From positions 124,001 to 188,000 of the forward strand of contig JAAFJF010000001.1 of assembly GCA_013298815.1 (NCBI GenBank): a DNA stretch of 64,000 bases, read 5' to 3'. A model generated the notes under the pieces. That model ran no database searches. It had not been told where the DNA came from and saw only the letters and a program-made list of their open reading frames with translations. The first letter of the stretch is position 1. Every line of letters begins with the position of its first letter. The translations under genes and the position numbers were made by a program. Origin of the DNA: Polaromonas sp. Lineage in GTDB: Bacteria; Pseudomonadota; Gammaproteobacteria; Burkholderiales; Burkholderiaceae_C. Of the stretch, positions 26,788-36,289 are shown piece by piece.

Positions 26788-28647
26788 TTAAGCCGCTATC
26801 GCCTTCGCCAACTTGTCCTTCGTCTCGCTCAGCTCTTTGGGCAGGTGATACGCCAATTTTGTGAACAGCTCGTCGTGCAGTTTCAGCTCGTCCGTCCACG
26901 CGGCTTTGTCGAAGCTGGTGACGGTGTTGAACTGTTGCTCGGTGAAGTTCAAGCCGTTCCAGTTGATTTCACCGTAAGTTGGGCTGACGCCGAAGGGTTG
27001 ATCAACACCTGCCGCTTTGCCCTCAATCCGGTCAATCATCCAAGCCAAAACGCGCATGTTTTCACCGTAACCTGGCCAGACGAACTTGCCTGCAGCGTCT
27101 TTGCGGAACCAGTTGGTGCAGAAGATATTGGGTTGCTTCGCGCCAGATGCTTTAATTTTTTCGCCGATATTGAGCCAGTGCTGGAAATAGTCGCTCATGT
27201 TGTAGCCGCAGAAAGCGATCATGGCGAATGGGTCGCGACGTACCACGCCTTGCTGTCCTGCTATCGCTGCAGTAGTTTCTGAGCCCATGGTGGCTGCCAT
27301 GTAGACGCCTTCCACCCAATTGCGGCCTTCGGACACCAAAGGCACGGTCGTGGAGCGGCGGCCGCCGAAGATGAAGGCGTCAATCGCTACACCTGCGGGG
27401 TTGTTCCACTCTGGGTCTAGCGCAGGGTTGTTGGTGGCGGCGACGGTGAAGCGTGAATTAGGATGCGCGGCTTTTGCGCCCGTTTCTTTGGCGATTTGCG
27501 GTGTCCAGTCTTTGCCTTGCCAGTCGATCAAGTGTGCAGGCACTGGCAAATCGGTCTCCATGCCTTCCCACCAGACATCGCCGTCGTCGGTCAAACCGAC
27601 GTTGGTGAAAATCGTGTCTTTGTTCAAGCTCAACATGCAGTTCGGGTTCGTCAGCATGTTGGTGCCGGGTGCAACGCCGAAGTAGCCCGCTTCTGGGTTG
27701 ATGGCGTACATTTTGCCGTCTGCACCGGGTTTGACCCAGGCGATGTCGTCACCAATCGTCGTGACTTTCCAGCCCTCAAAACCCGCTGGCGGTACCAGCA
27801 TGGAGAAATTGGTTTTGCCACAAGCGGATGGGAATGCAGCCGCGACGTGATATTTCTTTCCTTGCGGATTGGTCACACCCAAAATCAACATGTGCTCAGC
27901 CAACCAACCTTCGTCGCGTCCCATGTTGGACGCAATACGCAGCGCGAAGCACTTTTTACCTAACAAAGCATTGCCTCCGTAACCTGAGCCATAGCTCCAG
28001 ATTTCGCGGGTTTCTGGATAGTGAACGATGTATTTGGTGTCGTTGCACGGCCAAGTGACATCTTTTTGACCGGCTGCCAGCGGTGCGCCCACAGTGTGCA
28101 CGCACGGCACGAAATCACCATTGGTGCCGATGATGTCGTACACCGCTTTGCCCATGCGGGTCATGATTTTTTGGTTCACTGCGACGTACGCGCTGTCGGA
28201 CAGCTCAATGCCGATGTGCGCAATCGGGCTGCCCAGCGGGCCCATGGAGAAGGGCACAACGTACATGGTGCGGCCGGCCATACAGCCGTCGAACAAGGGG
28301 TTCAGCGTGGCACGCATCTCGTTCGGAGCCATCCAGTTGTTGGTCGGGCCGGCGTTTTCTTCTTTTTCAGAGCAAATGTAAGTGCGGTCTTCCACGCGGG
28401 CGACGTCGCTGGGGCTGGAATTGGCCAAGAAGCTGTTGGGACGCTTGGCTGGGTTCAACTTTTTGAAGGTGCCGGCGTCGACCAGCAGCTGGCACAGGCG
28501 CTGGTATTCTTCCTCGCTGCCGTCGCACCAGTAGATGTCTTTTGGTTTTGTCAGCGCAGCCATTTCGGCGACCCAAGCGATCAGCTTGGCGTTTTTGACA
28601 TAGGCTGGTGGATTGATTTCCAAAGCCATCATGTTGCGTGCGTTCAT
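26788..28647 (-). CDS. pckG: Phosphoenolpyruvate carboxykinase (GTP)
   Basis: A 619-residue GTP-dependent PEPCK converting oxaloacetate to PEP for gluconeogenesis. Motifs include [19 protein letters not shown], the kinase P-loop [13 protein letters not shown], and [21 protein letters not shown] ribosome-binding site precedes the ATG. The leader carries a long inverted repeat, so expression may be controlled after initiation. Size and motifs are standard. Confidence 0.97.
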   Translation of the reverse strand: MNARNMMALEINPPAYVKNAKLIAWVAEMAALTKPKDIYWCDGSEEEYQRLCQLLVDAGTFKKLNPAKRPNSFLANSSPSDVARVEDRTYICSEKEENAGPTNNWMAPNEMRATLNPLFDGCMAGRTMYVVPFSMGPLGSPIAHIGIELSDSAYVAVNQKIMTRMGKAVYDIIGTNGDFVPCVHTVGAPLAAGQKDVTWPCNDTKYIVHYPETREIWSYGSGYGGNALLGKKCFALRIASNMGRDEGWLAEHMLILGVTNPQGKKYHVAAAFPSACGKTNFSMLVPPAGFEGWKVTTIGDDIAWVKPGADGKMYAINPEAGYFGVAPGTNMLTNPNCMLSLNKDTIFTNVGLTDDGDVWWEGMETDLPVPAHLIDWQGKDWTPQIAKETGAKAAHPNSRFTVAATNNPALDPEWNNPAGVAIDAFIFGGRRSTTVPLVSEGRNWVEGVYMAATMGSETTAAIAGQQGVVRRDPFAMIAFCGYNMSDYFQHWLNIGEKIKASGAKQPNIFCTNWFRKDAAGKFVWPGYGENMRVLAWMIDRIEGKAAGVDQPFGVSPTYGEINWNGLNFTEQQFNTVTSFDKAAWTDELKLHDELFTKLAYHLPKELSETKDKLAKAIAA

Positions 28648-28675
28648 AGAGGAGACTCCAAAGTTAAAAATCGTT

Positions 28676-28731
28676 TTTTCAAATCAGATTTATCAAGCTT
28701 TTAGGCAAACACCTAAAATCTGATTTGAAAA
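28676..28731 (-). promoter_or_regulatory. Nested inverted repeats in the pckG leader
   Basis: TTTTCAAATCAGATTT (28676-28691) pairs perfectly with AAATCTGATTTGAAAA (28716-28731). Inside, TTTTAGG (28699-28705) pairs with CCTAAAA (28712-28718), sharing three bases with the outer arm, so the two hairpins compete at their boundary. The structure lies 28-83 bp upstream of the pckG ATG. It could be an attenuator, an operator or a terminator for incoming transcription. Confidence 0.55.
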
Positions 28732-28761
28732 CGCGACCTAGCTAACTTGTTGATTACCTTT

Positions 28762-28789
28762 TTGACACGTAAGGTGTCGATTTTATGAA
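28762..28789 (+). promoter_or_regulatory. Promoter of modA with inverted repeat
   Basis: TTGACA (28762-28767) and TATGAA (28784-28789) are 16 bp apart. The inverted repeat GACAC-N5-GTGTC (28764-28778) covers the -35 box and spacer, as expected for a repressor site. The binding protein is unknown. It lies in the divergent pckG-modA region and could affect both genes. Confidence 0.5.
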
Positions 28790-28838
28790 CCAAGCTTGCT
28801 AGTTACCTACAAGTTACTTGAATTTTTCATGCATTATT

Positions 28839-28854
28839 TGCATAACGTTATGCA
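28839..28854. promoter_or_regulatory. 16-bp perfect palindrome at the modA start
   Basis: TGCATAACGTTATGCA is a perfect palindrome that includes the ATG at 28850. Its TAACG/CGTTA core recalls part of the ModE binding sequence, but the spacing differs from the known ModE site, so a molybdate-responsive role is only a guess. Confidence 0.4.
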
Positions 28855-29659
28855 TTCACAAACAGCGCTAAACAGGCGATTCTTTTTAAAACGGGGCACA
28901 GCAACGGCTGTTGTTTTATACACAGCCAGCTTTACAGCGTCTGCCATCACGCCGCCTACGCTACGCGTTGCCGCAGCCAGTGACCTCAAATTTGCGCTAA
29001 CTGCGGTGTGCCAAACCTTCACAAAAATGACAGGGCAAGCGGTTGATTTGCAGTTCGGCTCGTCAGGCAACTTGGCGCGACAAATTACACAAGGGTTACC
29101 GCTGGACATCTTTCTGTCTGCTGACGAAGCTTTGGTGCTGTCACTTTTTGACGGTGGTTTTGCGCCAGACAAGGGCGCGTTGTACGCAACGGGGCGTATT
29201 GCGCTGCTGACACCTAAAAATTCAAGGCTTCAACTCCCCAAAGACGAGGCAGAAGCGCGTTTAGCGCTGGCAAACCAACTCCAAGGCGTCCGAAAATTCG
29301 CCATTGCCAACCCAGAGCACGCCCCTTACGGCCGCGCCGCCAAGGAGGCCTTGCAAAACCTCGGGCTTTGGGAGCAGTTACAACCCAAGCTCGTGCTGGG
29401 CGACAACATCAGCCAAGCCACCCAGTTTGTCACCAGCGGCGCGGCGCAAGCGGGCATCACAGCGCTATCGCTCGCACTGGCACCCGAAGTTGCCACCCTG
29501 AGCGATGCATATTGGCTATTACCGGCCAGTTTGCACACCCCCTTGAAACAGCGCATGGTGGTGCTCAAATCTGCCCACCCCACCGCAAAAGCATTGTTTG
29601 ATTTCTTTCAAACACCTGCGGCAAAAGCAGTTTTAGCTAAATATGGGTTTAGCGTCTAA
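28850..29659 (+). CDS. modA: Molybdate ABC transporter substrate-binding protein with Tat signal
   Basis: A 269-residue periplasmic molybdate receptor: LRVAAASDLKFALTAVCQTF, FGSSGNLARQITQGLPLDIF and AGITALSLA are typical ModA. The N-terminus MHSQTALNRRFFLKRGTATA contains RRFFLK, a consensus twin-arginine signal, which is unusual for this family. Start choice is uncertain: ATG at 28850, ATG at 28829 or a TTG at 28796, none with a good ribosome-binding site. modB and modC are 21 kb away, next to molybdoenzyme genes. Confidence 0.85.
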   Translation: MHSQTALNRRFFLKRGTATAVVLYTASFTASAITPPTLRVAAASDLKFALTAVCQTFTKMTGQAVDLQFGSSGNLARQITQGLPLDIFLSADEALVLSLFDGGFAPDKGALYATGRIALLTPKNSRLQLPKDEAEARLALANQLQGVRKFAIANPEHAPYGRAAKEALQNLGLWEQLQPKLVLGDNISQATQFVTSGAAQAGITALSLALAPEVATLSDAYWLLPASLHTPLKQRMVVLKSAHPTAKALFDFFQTPAAKAVLAKYGFSV

Positions 29660-29664
29660 ACAGT

Positions 29665-31134
29665 ATGTTGCCCTGCTATGTCCTCTTAGACCTTGAAACC
29701 ACAGGCGGTAACCCGCTAGATTGCCGCATCACGGAAATCGCCGCTGTGCGGGTGGAAAACGGGCTGGAAGTGGCGCGCTGGAGCACGCTGGTCAACCCGG
29801 GCACGCGGATTCCGTCGCTGATTCAGGGGCTTACAGGCATCAGCGATGCGATGGTGGCCGATGCACCGCCTTTTGACGAAGTGGGCGCAACGCTGCTCAA
29901 GCTGCTGGACGGCGCGGTGCTGGTGGCCCATAACGTGCGGTTTGACCACGGCTTTTTGATGCAGGAATATGCCCGCATGGATGTGGCGCTGCGGGTGAAA
30001 ACGCTGTGTACGGTGCGGCTGTCGCGCAAGCTTTACCCGCAACACAAAGGGCATGGGCTGGATGCCATCATGCAGCGGCACGGCTTAACGACTTTGTCGC
30101 GCCACCGTGCGATGGGCGATGTGGATTTGATGCAGGGTTTCTTAAAGATAGCCACGCAAGAGCTGGGAGCAGATGCTGTCAGCCAACAAGCGCAAATTTT
30201 GCTGCAAGGCAGCGCTGCTGTGCCGCCGCATTTGGAGACGAATGTGGCAGATATTCCCGAGACTGCAGGGGTGTATTTGTTTTACGGCGAGCCGCCTGAG
30301 CAGAGTCCAAAAGCAGCAAGCAAACCATCCAAGCAAACAATACAAAAAACTACTCAAATCCCGCTGTACGTCGGTAAAAGCATCAAATTACGCAGCCGCG
30401 TGATGTCACATTTTCAAGCCGCAGGTCGGGAAGCGCGGGAGATGCGAATTTCGCAGGAAATACGGCGCGTGGAGTGGATAGAGACAGCGGGTGAGCTGGG
30501 TGCGCTGCTGCTAGAGGCGCGGCTGGTCAAAGAACTGCAACCGCTGCATAACCGCCAGTTACGCCGCGAACGTACCCTGTGCGCTTGGCGGCTGGATGAC
30601 AACCCGAGCGCGAAGCCGTTGGTGACACTGGTACGTGGCGACGACCTACAGCCGCGTGAATTTGGGCAAATGTACGGCGTGTATCGCTCTAAAAACCAAG
30701 CCTTGAGCGGACTGCGTGAATTGGCGGATTTGCATGGCTTGTGCCATCAAGCGCTGGGGTTAGAGTCTGGCAAAGGCAGGTGTTTCGCCCATCAAATCGG
30801 CCGCTGCAAAGGCGTGTGCTGCGGTGGCGAGAAACCAGAATTGCACCATTTGCGGCTGAAACTGGCGCTGCAACAGCAGCAACTACGCGTTTGGCCCTAC
30901 GCTGGCAAAATCGGTCTGCGGGAGTACGACACCAAAACTGGGCGCACAGAGGTGCACGTTTTTGACCAGTGGTGCCACTTGGCGACTGTGCAAAACGAGG
31001 CGGAATTGGAAGAGGTGCTGTCGTCAAACAGCCCGTTGGCTTTTGATTTGGACACCTACCGCTTGCTGCTCAAGCACTTAGCAGCGCCGCACAAAGCTGG
31101 TTTGGAGCTGAAAATGCTCAAAAACGCCGATTAA
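29665..31134 (+). CDS. DnaQ-like exonuclease fused to GIY-YIG endonuclease domain
   Basis: A 489-residue fusion. Residues 1-170 form a DEDD 3'-5' exonuclease (YVLLDLETTGGNPLDCRITE, AHNVRFDHGF, HRAMGDVD). Residues about 190-300 form a UvrC/Cho-like GIY-YIG nuclease (IPETAGVYLFYG, PLYVGKSIKLRSRV, EARLVKELQPLHN). The C-terminal part has Cys-rich CFAHQIGRCKGVCCGG, as in Cho-type proteins. A role in nucleotide excision repair is inferred. A low-complexity Lys/Gln insertion splits the GIY and YVG strands (about residues 212-232). It begins 5 bp after modA. Confidence 0.85.
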   Translation: MLPCYVLLDLETTGGNPLDCRITEIAAVRVENGLEVARWSTLVNPGTRIPSLIQGLTGISDAMVADAPPFDEVGATLLKLLDGAVLVAHNVRFDHGFLMQEYARMDVALRVKTLCTVRLSRKLYPQHKGHGLDAIMQRHGLTTLSRHRAMGDVDLMQGFLKIATQELGADAVSQQAQILLQGSAAVPPHLETNVADIPETAGVYLFYGEPPEQSPKAASKPSKQTIQKTTQIPLYVGKSIKLRSRVMSHFQAAGREAREMRISQEIRRVEWIETAGELGALLLEARLVKELQPLHNRQLRRERTLCAWRLDDNPSAKPLVTLVRGDDLQPREFGQMYGVYRSKNQALSGLRELADLHGLCHQALGLESGKGRCFAHQIGRCKGVCCGGEKPELHHLRLKLALQQQQLRVWPYAGKIGLREYDTKTGRTEVHVFDQWCHLATVQNEAELEEVLSSNSPLAFDLDTYRLLLKHLAAPHKAGLELKMLKNAD

Positions 31135-31161
31135 CGGGAAAAATAGTGCTCAAATTGGCAT

Positions 31162-31206
31162 GTAGCCATTGTATTTACTGCCTAAGCAGCTATATTATTC
31201 ATAGCA
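31162..31206 (-). repeat. Dispersed palindromic repeat, intergenic
   Basis: TAGCCATTGTATTTACTGCC, then TAAGCAGCTATATTATTCAT, then AGC. It lies between the convergent ends of the exonuclease and dehydrogenase genes, 27 bp after the former's stop. Confidence 0.87.
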
Positions 31207-31217
31207 AAAATAGCAAT

Positions 31218-32291
31218 TTAAGGGCTTACTGGCACATCAACACCCAGTTTGTCCGCCCAGCCACACAGCCCCGTCCATACCGCCATGTCGTAACTGATGC
31301 CGTGTTTTTGAGCCTGAGCAATACTTGTCGCCGCCGCATCACCCGGCACGCGCACGAGTTGCAACGGGTTGATGGGTTTGTTGCTGCGGCAGCGGTCTGA
31401 GAGGTAGTCCATCTGCTCGGCAAAGGCGTCGCCGCCAGCAAACAGGTCGGGCGACATGACTTGCACATAGGTGTTGCCGCCCCAGCGCTTGGGGGCGTCT
31501 TTGCGGCCGTGGCCAGATAAACCTTGGGATAATGCCCCCACAATCAACGACAGCCCATAGCCTTTGTGGCCATATTCCTGCCCGCCCAATGGCAACAGCG
31601 AGCCGCGTGGGGTGGTGTTTTCCAGCACAGCAGGGTCGCGGGTGGAGTTGCCGTTTGCGTCTTGCAGCCACGGGTGGTCGAAGAGCTTGCCTTCAGCGAC
31701 TTTTTGCCGCGTCATGGAGGTGGTGGTGATGCTGGCGCACATATCGACCAGCACGGGGTGATGCTCGCCCGGGTAGCCAAAGGCGAGCGGATTCGGCGTC
31801 ATCAACGCCTCGGTGCCGCCATAGGGGGCAACGCGCTGGCCTGCGGGGTCGGAATTAGTGATGAGTGCGACAAAGCCTTGGTCAGCCGCTATTTTGGCCA
31901 GTGCCGCCAAGCAGCCGATGTGGTGGCTGCGGCGAATGGCGACGGCGGCGATGCCGTGCTCTGCCGCGCGGGGCATGGCTTGCAAGATGGCTTTTTCGAC
32001 CAGCCACATGCCAGGCAGATAATCGCCATCCCACACGGCGGTGATGCCGTTGTCGCGCACCACCTCGGGCTCGCCATGGGTGCGCATGGTGCCGTTTTGG
32101 ATTTCTTTGAGGTACAACAACAGCATCGCAACGCCGTGGGTGCGTCGACCCATGGCGTCTGTCAGCACCAGCAGCCGCGCCACGGCGGCGGATTTCTCTT
32201 CATCCATGCCGGCTTTTGCAAGCAGCGCTGTGACGAATTGTCTTAAGTCGTGAACGGCGAAACTGACGGTCTCTTCTCGTATCTCTCGCAT
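31218..32291 (-). CDS. Ldh2-family malate/lactate/ureidoglycolate-type dehydrogenase
   Basis: A 357-residue NAD(P)-dependent oxidoreductase of the Ldh_2 fold (AllD/ComC/DpkA group), unrelated to ordinary lactate dehydrogenase. Family features are GRRTHGVAMLLLYLKEIQNG, RRSHHIGCLAALAKIAADQG and GYGLSLIVGALSQGLSG. The substrate cannot be told within the family. It ends 4 bp downstream of a TctC receptor gene on the same strand, so the two are probably cotranscribed and may handle the same carboxylate. Confidence 0.85.
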   Translation of the reverse strand: MREIREETVSFAVHDLRQFVTALLAKAGMDEEKSAAVARLLVLTDAMGRRTHGVAMLLLYLKEIQNGTMRTHGEPEVVRDNGITAVWDGDYLPGMWLVEKAILQAMPRAAEHGIAAVAIRRSHHIGCLAALAKIAADQGFVALITNSDPAGQRVAPYGGTEALMTPNPLAFGYPGEHHPVLVDMCASITTTSMTRQKVAEGKLFDHPWLQDANGNSTRDPAVLENTTPRGSLLPLGGQEYGHKGYGLSLIVGALSQGLSGHGRKDAPKRWGGNTYVQVMSPDLFAGGDAFAEQMDYLSDRCRSNKPINPLQLVRVPGDAAATSIAQAQKHGISYDMAVWTGLCGWADKLGVDVPVSP

Positions 32292-32295
32292 CCTT

Positions 32296-33288
32296 TTACG
32301 CTGTGCCTTCCAGCTCTTTTCCCGCTTTTTGAATCACATCGCCCCAGCGCTTGCGCTCGTTGGTCAAAAAGGTGCTGAGTTCGGCGGGGGTGGACGTCAT
32401 CACCTCTGCGCCGGCTGCGGCCAAACGGGCACGCAGTTCGGGTGAGCGAATCACGGCAATCAGCGCGGCGCTGAGCTTTTCAACCGCTGCTTTGGGCATG
32501 CTGCTGGACACCGCAATGCCTTGGTAGGTGCCAGACTCAAAGGTCGGCAAACCTTGCTCGGCAATCGTTGGGTATTGCCCCACCAGCGCCATGCGGGTGC
32601 GCTTGCTGATGCCAAGCACCTTCAAACGCCCGCCGTTGACCATAGGCAACGTCGCTAACATGCCGTTGAGCACCACATGCGTGACGCCAGCGGCGGTGTC
32701 GGCAATCGACTGCGCACCGCCGCGATACGGCACATGCTGCCATTTGATGCCTGTTAATTGCGCTATTTCAACCATGCCCAAATGGTTAGCCGAGCCTGTG
32801 CCGCTGCTAGCGACGTTGATTTTGTTCTTTTTGCCGAACTCAATCATCTCCTTCAAATTGCTAAACGGCTGCGACGGCGCGGCCACCAGCATGTGCGGTG
32901 AGTAGGCCAGCATGGTCACGCCCTGCAAATCGGTCGGTTTGAACGGCAAGTCTTTGATGATGAGCGGCGCTGTCGCCACCGAACTCATGTCTGACAACAG
33001 CATGGTGTGGCTGTCAGACGACTGCGCCACCACGCCCGCGCCTACGCTGCCATTGGCACCTGTGCGATTTTCAACCACCACTTGGGTTTTCAGAATCTCG
33101 CCCAAAGGTACAGAAATCAAGCGCGCAATCACGTCCGATGTGCCGCCCGCAGGAAACGGCACGATGATTTTTAAAACCTGGCTGGGCCACGCGGCGGATT
33201 GGGCTTGCACCTGACTTGAGACAACCATAGCCGTCATGCCCAAGGACGTAACGGCAACGGTTTCTAAAAATTGGCGGCGGTTGTTCAT
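32296..33288 (-). CDS. Tripartite tricarboxylate receptor family (Bug/TctC) protein
   Basis: A 330-residue periplasmic receptor with LKIIVPFPAGGTSDVIARLI, the Bug hallmark. The signal peptide MNNRRQFLETVAVTSLGMTA has a twin-arginine motif RRQFLE and a cleavage region near VQAQS. GGAGC precedes the ATG. It is the first gene of a two-gene unit with the Ldh2-family enzyme, which suggests uptake and oxidation of one organic acid; this is inference. Confidence 0.85.
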   Translation of the reverse strand: MNNRRQFLETVAVTSLGMTAMVVSSQVQAQSAAWPSQVLKIIVPFPAGGTSDVIARLISVPLGEILKTQVVVENRTGANGSVGAGVVAQSSDSHTMLLSDMSSVATAPLIIKDLPFKPTDLQGVTMLAYSPHMLVAAPSQPFSNLKEMIEFGKKNKINVASSGTGSANHLGMVEIAQLTGIKWQHVPYRGGAQSIADTAAGVTHVVLNGMLATLPMVNGGRLKVLGISKRTRMALVGQYPTIAEQGLPTFESGTYQGIAVSSSMPKAAVEKLSAALIAVIRSPELRARLAAAGAEVMTSTPAELSTFLTNERKRWGDVIQKAGKELEGTA

Positions 33289-33460
33289 GCATAGCTCCTG
33301 CAAGTATGTTTGATGAGATGTTGGCTTACGACAAGAAGTCTGACAACTGACATCTTATTATGTGGGCGTAATTCTTTATTCACAAGTCAGCGATTACCCG
33401 CAGTTGTTGAAACAAGTATAAATTTGTAACTATTCTGGTTTTTGGACAGAAATACGAACC

Positions 33461-33505
33461 TATCCAGCATATTTACTGCCTGAACAGCTATGTTATTAAT
33501 AGCAA
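33461..33505 (-). repeat. Dispersed palindromic repeat, intergenic
   Basis: TATCCAGCATATTTACTGCC, then TGAACAGCTATGTTATTAAT, then AGC. It lies 27 bp beyond the stop of the LtaS-like gene, in a 244-bp gap where nothing else was seen. Confidence 0.88.
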
Positions 33506-33532
33506 ACTTTATCTCTGTGCTTTTGAACGATG

Positions 33533-35710
33533 TTACGGTTTCTGAAGCGGTTTGCCGTCCGTTGTGGCGCTAGGGTTGATGTAGAACGGGGCTTTGAGTG
33601 CGCCTGTTTTGAAGGCCTTAGACGCTGTTTGGTAGTAGGCGATGGCTTCGTCGCGCAGTTGAGCGTTAACAGGGGCTGCCGTGGTTGCCAAGGTTTTGGG
33701 GTCAACTTGGTAGCTTTCGACCACCTGCTTGGGTAGCAAGACGGTGAGCAAGTTGTCTTTCAAATAGCCCAAGGCTTGGTAGTTGCTGATGAAGGCGCGC
33801 TCTGTGAGTTGACCCGGCTCAAACACGGAACGACCAAAGAACTGGGCGCTGCCGTTTTTGCCCAAGACTTCCATCAAGGTCGGCGCGACGTCGATTTGAC
33901 TGACCATGGACGAAAACACGGCCGGTTTGAGCAAGCTGGGCGCGTAGAAAATCATGGGAATGTGGTAGCCGGTCACCGGCAAGCGGGTTTTGCCAGCGGC
34001 AGAGGCGCAGTGGTCCGCCACGATGACGAAAAGCGTGTCTTTGAACCATGGTTTTTTAGACGCGTCTTTGATGAATTTGCCAATCGCATAGTCGGTGTAT
34101 TTCACCGCACCATCGCGCCCACCAGGGGAGGGGATGTCGATACGACCACTCGGGTAGGTAAAGGGGCGGTGGTTTGAGGTGGTCATGATTTGGGCGAAAA
34201 AGGGCTGGTTAGCTGAGTCGCCGAGTGCCGCTTTAATGCTTTTGTCGGTTTTTTCGGTTTTTTCGACCTTTTGGGCTTTTTCACTGTTGGCATGCTTCTC
34301 GTCCAAAGTTCGCAAGGCATGGTCAAACAAATACTCATCGGCCACGCCCCATACGTTTTCAAAACCGACTTGGTCTTTGGGGATGTCCGTGCGGTCGATG
34401 ACGCGGTAGTTGTTGGCAGCGTAATAGGCATTCATGTTGTCAAAATAGCCATAACCGCCGTAGAAGAAGTAGGTGGCAAATCCTTGGTGTTTGAGTAGCT
34501 CACCCATGGTTGACAAATGGTCATGCGCGGGGCGACGCACAATGGCTTGGCCGGGGATGGGCGGCGTGCCCAATGAGAGCGCCTCCAAGCCGCGCACCGT
34601 GCGTGTGCCGGTGGCGAACATGCGTTCAAACTTCATGCCGGCTTTGCTGAGCTTGTCGAGTTCGGGCGTCAAGCCTTTTAATTCACCATTTTTGCCGCCG
34701 TAGGAGTCCATGAACTCTGCTGACAAGCTCTCGACCGAGATCATGATGATGTTTTTTGGCTTGCTGCTAAAAGGGGTGACATTGGTGGCGGGTTCGTCGC
34801 TCAAATCGGGTTTGCGGGCGTCGCCTAAGGAGGTGCGCTTGACGCCCATGGCTACCAGTGTCGTGTTGGCCTGCGGTTGGGGGATGGTGCGGTAGAACTT
34901 GTCATAGTCCAGCTCGTTGCGGCGCTGCGCAGCGGCGATGGTGAACAGGCCGTTGCCAGACAGCTCAGCTGCGTAGCTGTTTTTCGGATTAATCTCACCG
35001 CTTTGCGGAATGCCGACTGCTTTGCGAATCGCTGGCGGGAAACTGCTTGTCGTCTCAGCACTCAACATTGGCAGATATTGTTTTTCCATTTGGTCTACGT
35101 TGCCAAAATACATCATCAATGCCGGCACGGTAGAGGCAAACAACACCAAACAAATACGCTGCACGACCGTAACGCCATCTTCGTCCGCTTGCCTAACACG
35201 ACTAGCAATAAGCAGCAAAATGACTGCTGCAACTGCGCCAATGCCCGCTAAGATTTGTCCAACGGGGTAAGATTCGCGAATATTACCAATCACTTCTGAG
35301 GTGTAAATCAAATAGTCCAGCGCGATGAAGTTAAAGCGGGTTGAAAACTCCAGCCAAAAAGTAGCTTCAGCTACTGCGCCAAACAGCAGCAAGGCAATTG
35401 CCAGCCACAAATAGGTAAGCCGCAACGCTTTGTGCCAAACCTTTTGTCGCCAAGTATTGGGTATGACCGCCTCATACAAGCAAATCGGCGCAACCAAGAC
35501 GCTGACCACGCAAAGGTCAAACCAAAAGCCTTTGAGGAAAATCTCTGGCCACAACGGCAGCGGCACGGCTTCAAGGTTTTTGAAGATGGCTCCCTCAAAG
35601 CCGGTGTAGACAGCCAAGCCCGCGCGGGTGAGGGTGTATATAAACAAAGCCACCACAGCGGCAATAAGTGGAATGCGCGGAATAGTCGGCGCGAGATTGT
35701 ATTTAGCCAT
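33533..35710 (-). CDS. LtaS/MdoB-like phosphoglycerol transferase (sulfatase fold)
   Basis: A 725-residue membrane enzyme. About five N-terminal membrane segments (to residue ~190) are followed by a periplasmic sulfatase-type domain with IIMISVESLSAEFMDSYGGK, the likely Thr nucleophile in ATGTRTVRGLEAL, and metal ligands in VADHCAS and GYHIPMIFYAP. Such enzymes transfer phosphoglycerol or phosphoethanolamine to glycans or lipids. In a Gram-negative, modification of periplasmic glucans or lipopolysaccharide is more likely than lipoteichoic acid. A Lys/Glu-rich insert (about 480-500) is a linker. It is divergent from gntK with only 33 bp between starts. Confidence 0.8.
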   Translation of the reverse strand: MAKYNLAPTIPRIPLIAAVVALFIYTLTRAGLAVYTGFEGAIFKNLEAVPLPLWPEIFLKGFWFDLCVVSVLVAPICLYEAVIPNTWRQKVWHKALRLTYLWLAIALLLFGAVAEATFWLEFSTRFNFIALDYLIYTSEVIGNIRESYPVGQILAGIGAVAAVILLLIASRVRQADEDGVTVVQRICLVLFASTVPALMMYFGNVDQMEKQYLPMLSAETTSSFPPAIRKAVGIPQSGEINPKNSYAAELSGNGLFTIAAAQRRNELDYDKFYRTIPQPQANTTLVAMGVKRTSLGDARKPDLSDEPATNVTPFSSKPKNIIMISVESLSAEFMDSYGGKNGELKGLTPELDKLSKAGMKFERMFATGTRTVRGLEALSLGTPPIPGQAIVRRPAHDHLSTMGELLKHQGFATYFFYGGYGYFDNMNAYYAANNYRVIDRTDIPKDQVGFENVWGVADEYLFDHALRTLDEKHANSEKAQKVEKTEKTDKSIKAALGDSANQPFFAQIMTTSNHRPFTYPSGRIDIPSPGGRDGAVKYTDYAIGKFIKDASKKPWFKDTLFVIVADHCASAAGKTRLPVTGYHIPMIFYAPSLLKPAVFSSMVSQIDVAPTLMEVLGKNGSAQFFGRSVFEPGQLTERAFISNYQALGYLKDNLLTVLLPKQVVESYQVDPKTLATTAAPVNAQLRDEAIAYYQTASKAFKTGALKAPFYINPSATTDGKPLQKP

Positions 35711-35743
35711 GGGCCTAGTTTAATTGAGTTATCCTCTTGCAAT

Positions 35744-36289
35744 ATGTCAAAAATAGTTACATCGCCAAGCCCAGTTTTAGCGCATTCAGTGGCTTTTGCC
35801 TTGGTGGTGATGGGTGTTTCTGGCTGCGGCAAATCGTCACTCGCCATCGCCGTGGCGCAAGATTTAGGCTGCGCTATGCTCGAAGGCGATACTTTTCACC
35901 CCGCTGCCAGCCAAGCAAAAATGGCGCAAGGCACACCGCTGACTGACCAAGATCGCGCCGGTTGGCTGGTCGCTTTGGGTGAAGAACTCGCCCACAATAG
36001 CGATGCCAGCGTTGTTTTAAGCTGCTCTGCTTTGAAAAAAAGCTACCGCGATACCTTGCGCAGCTACAAGCCGAACCTGCGATTCGTCTATTTAGATATC
36101 AGCCCAGCTACGGCTTTAGCACGGGTGTCATCACGGGCCGTGGCAGATGGCCACTTTTTCCCTGCAACATTGGTAGACAACCAATTTGCAACGCTGGAAG
36201 TGCCGACGGGAGAGACAGGGGTGCTGACGGTGAATGCGACAGCATCGATGTCTGAGCTGGTGGCGCAAGTAAGGGCTTGGTTAGGTTAA
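35744..36289 (+). CDS. gntK: Gluconokinase
   Basis: A 181-residue kinase that phosphorylates gluconate to 6-phosphogluconate. The Walker A motif is VMGVSGCGKSS; the family stretch EGDTFHPAASQAKMAQGTPL, then TDQDRAGWL, is present, as is SCSALKKSYRDTLR. The start MSKIVTSPSP is chosen because further upstream the frame runs into the divergent gene. Its stop codon lies inside the left arm of a large inverted repeat. Confidence 0.93.
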   Translation: MSKIVTSPSPVLAHSVAFALVVMGVSGCGKSSLAIAVAQDLGCAMLEGDTFHPAASQAKMAQGTPLTDQDRAGWLVALGEELAHNSDASVVLSCSALKKSYRDTLRSYKPNLRFVYLDISPATALARVSSRAVADGHFFPATLVDNQFATLEVPTGETGVLTVNATASMSELVAQVRAWLG

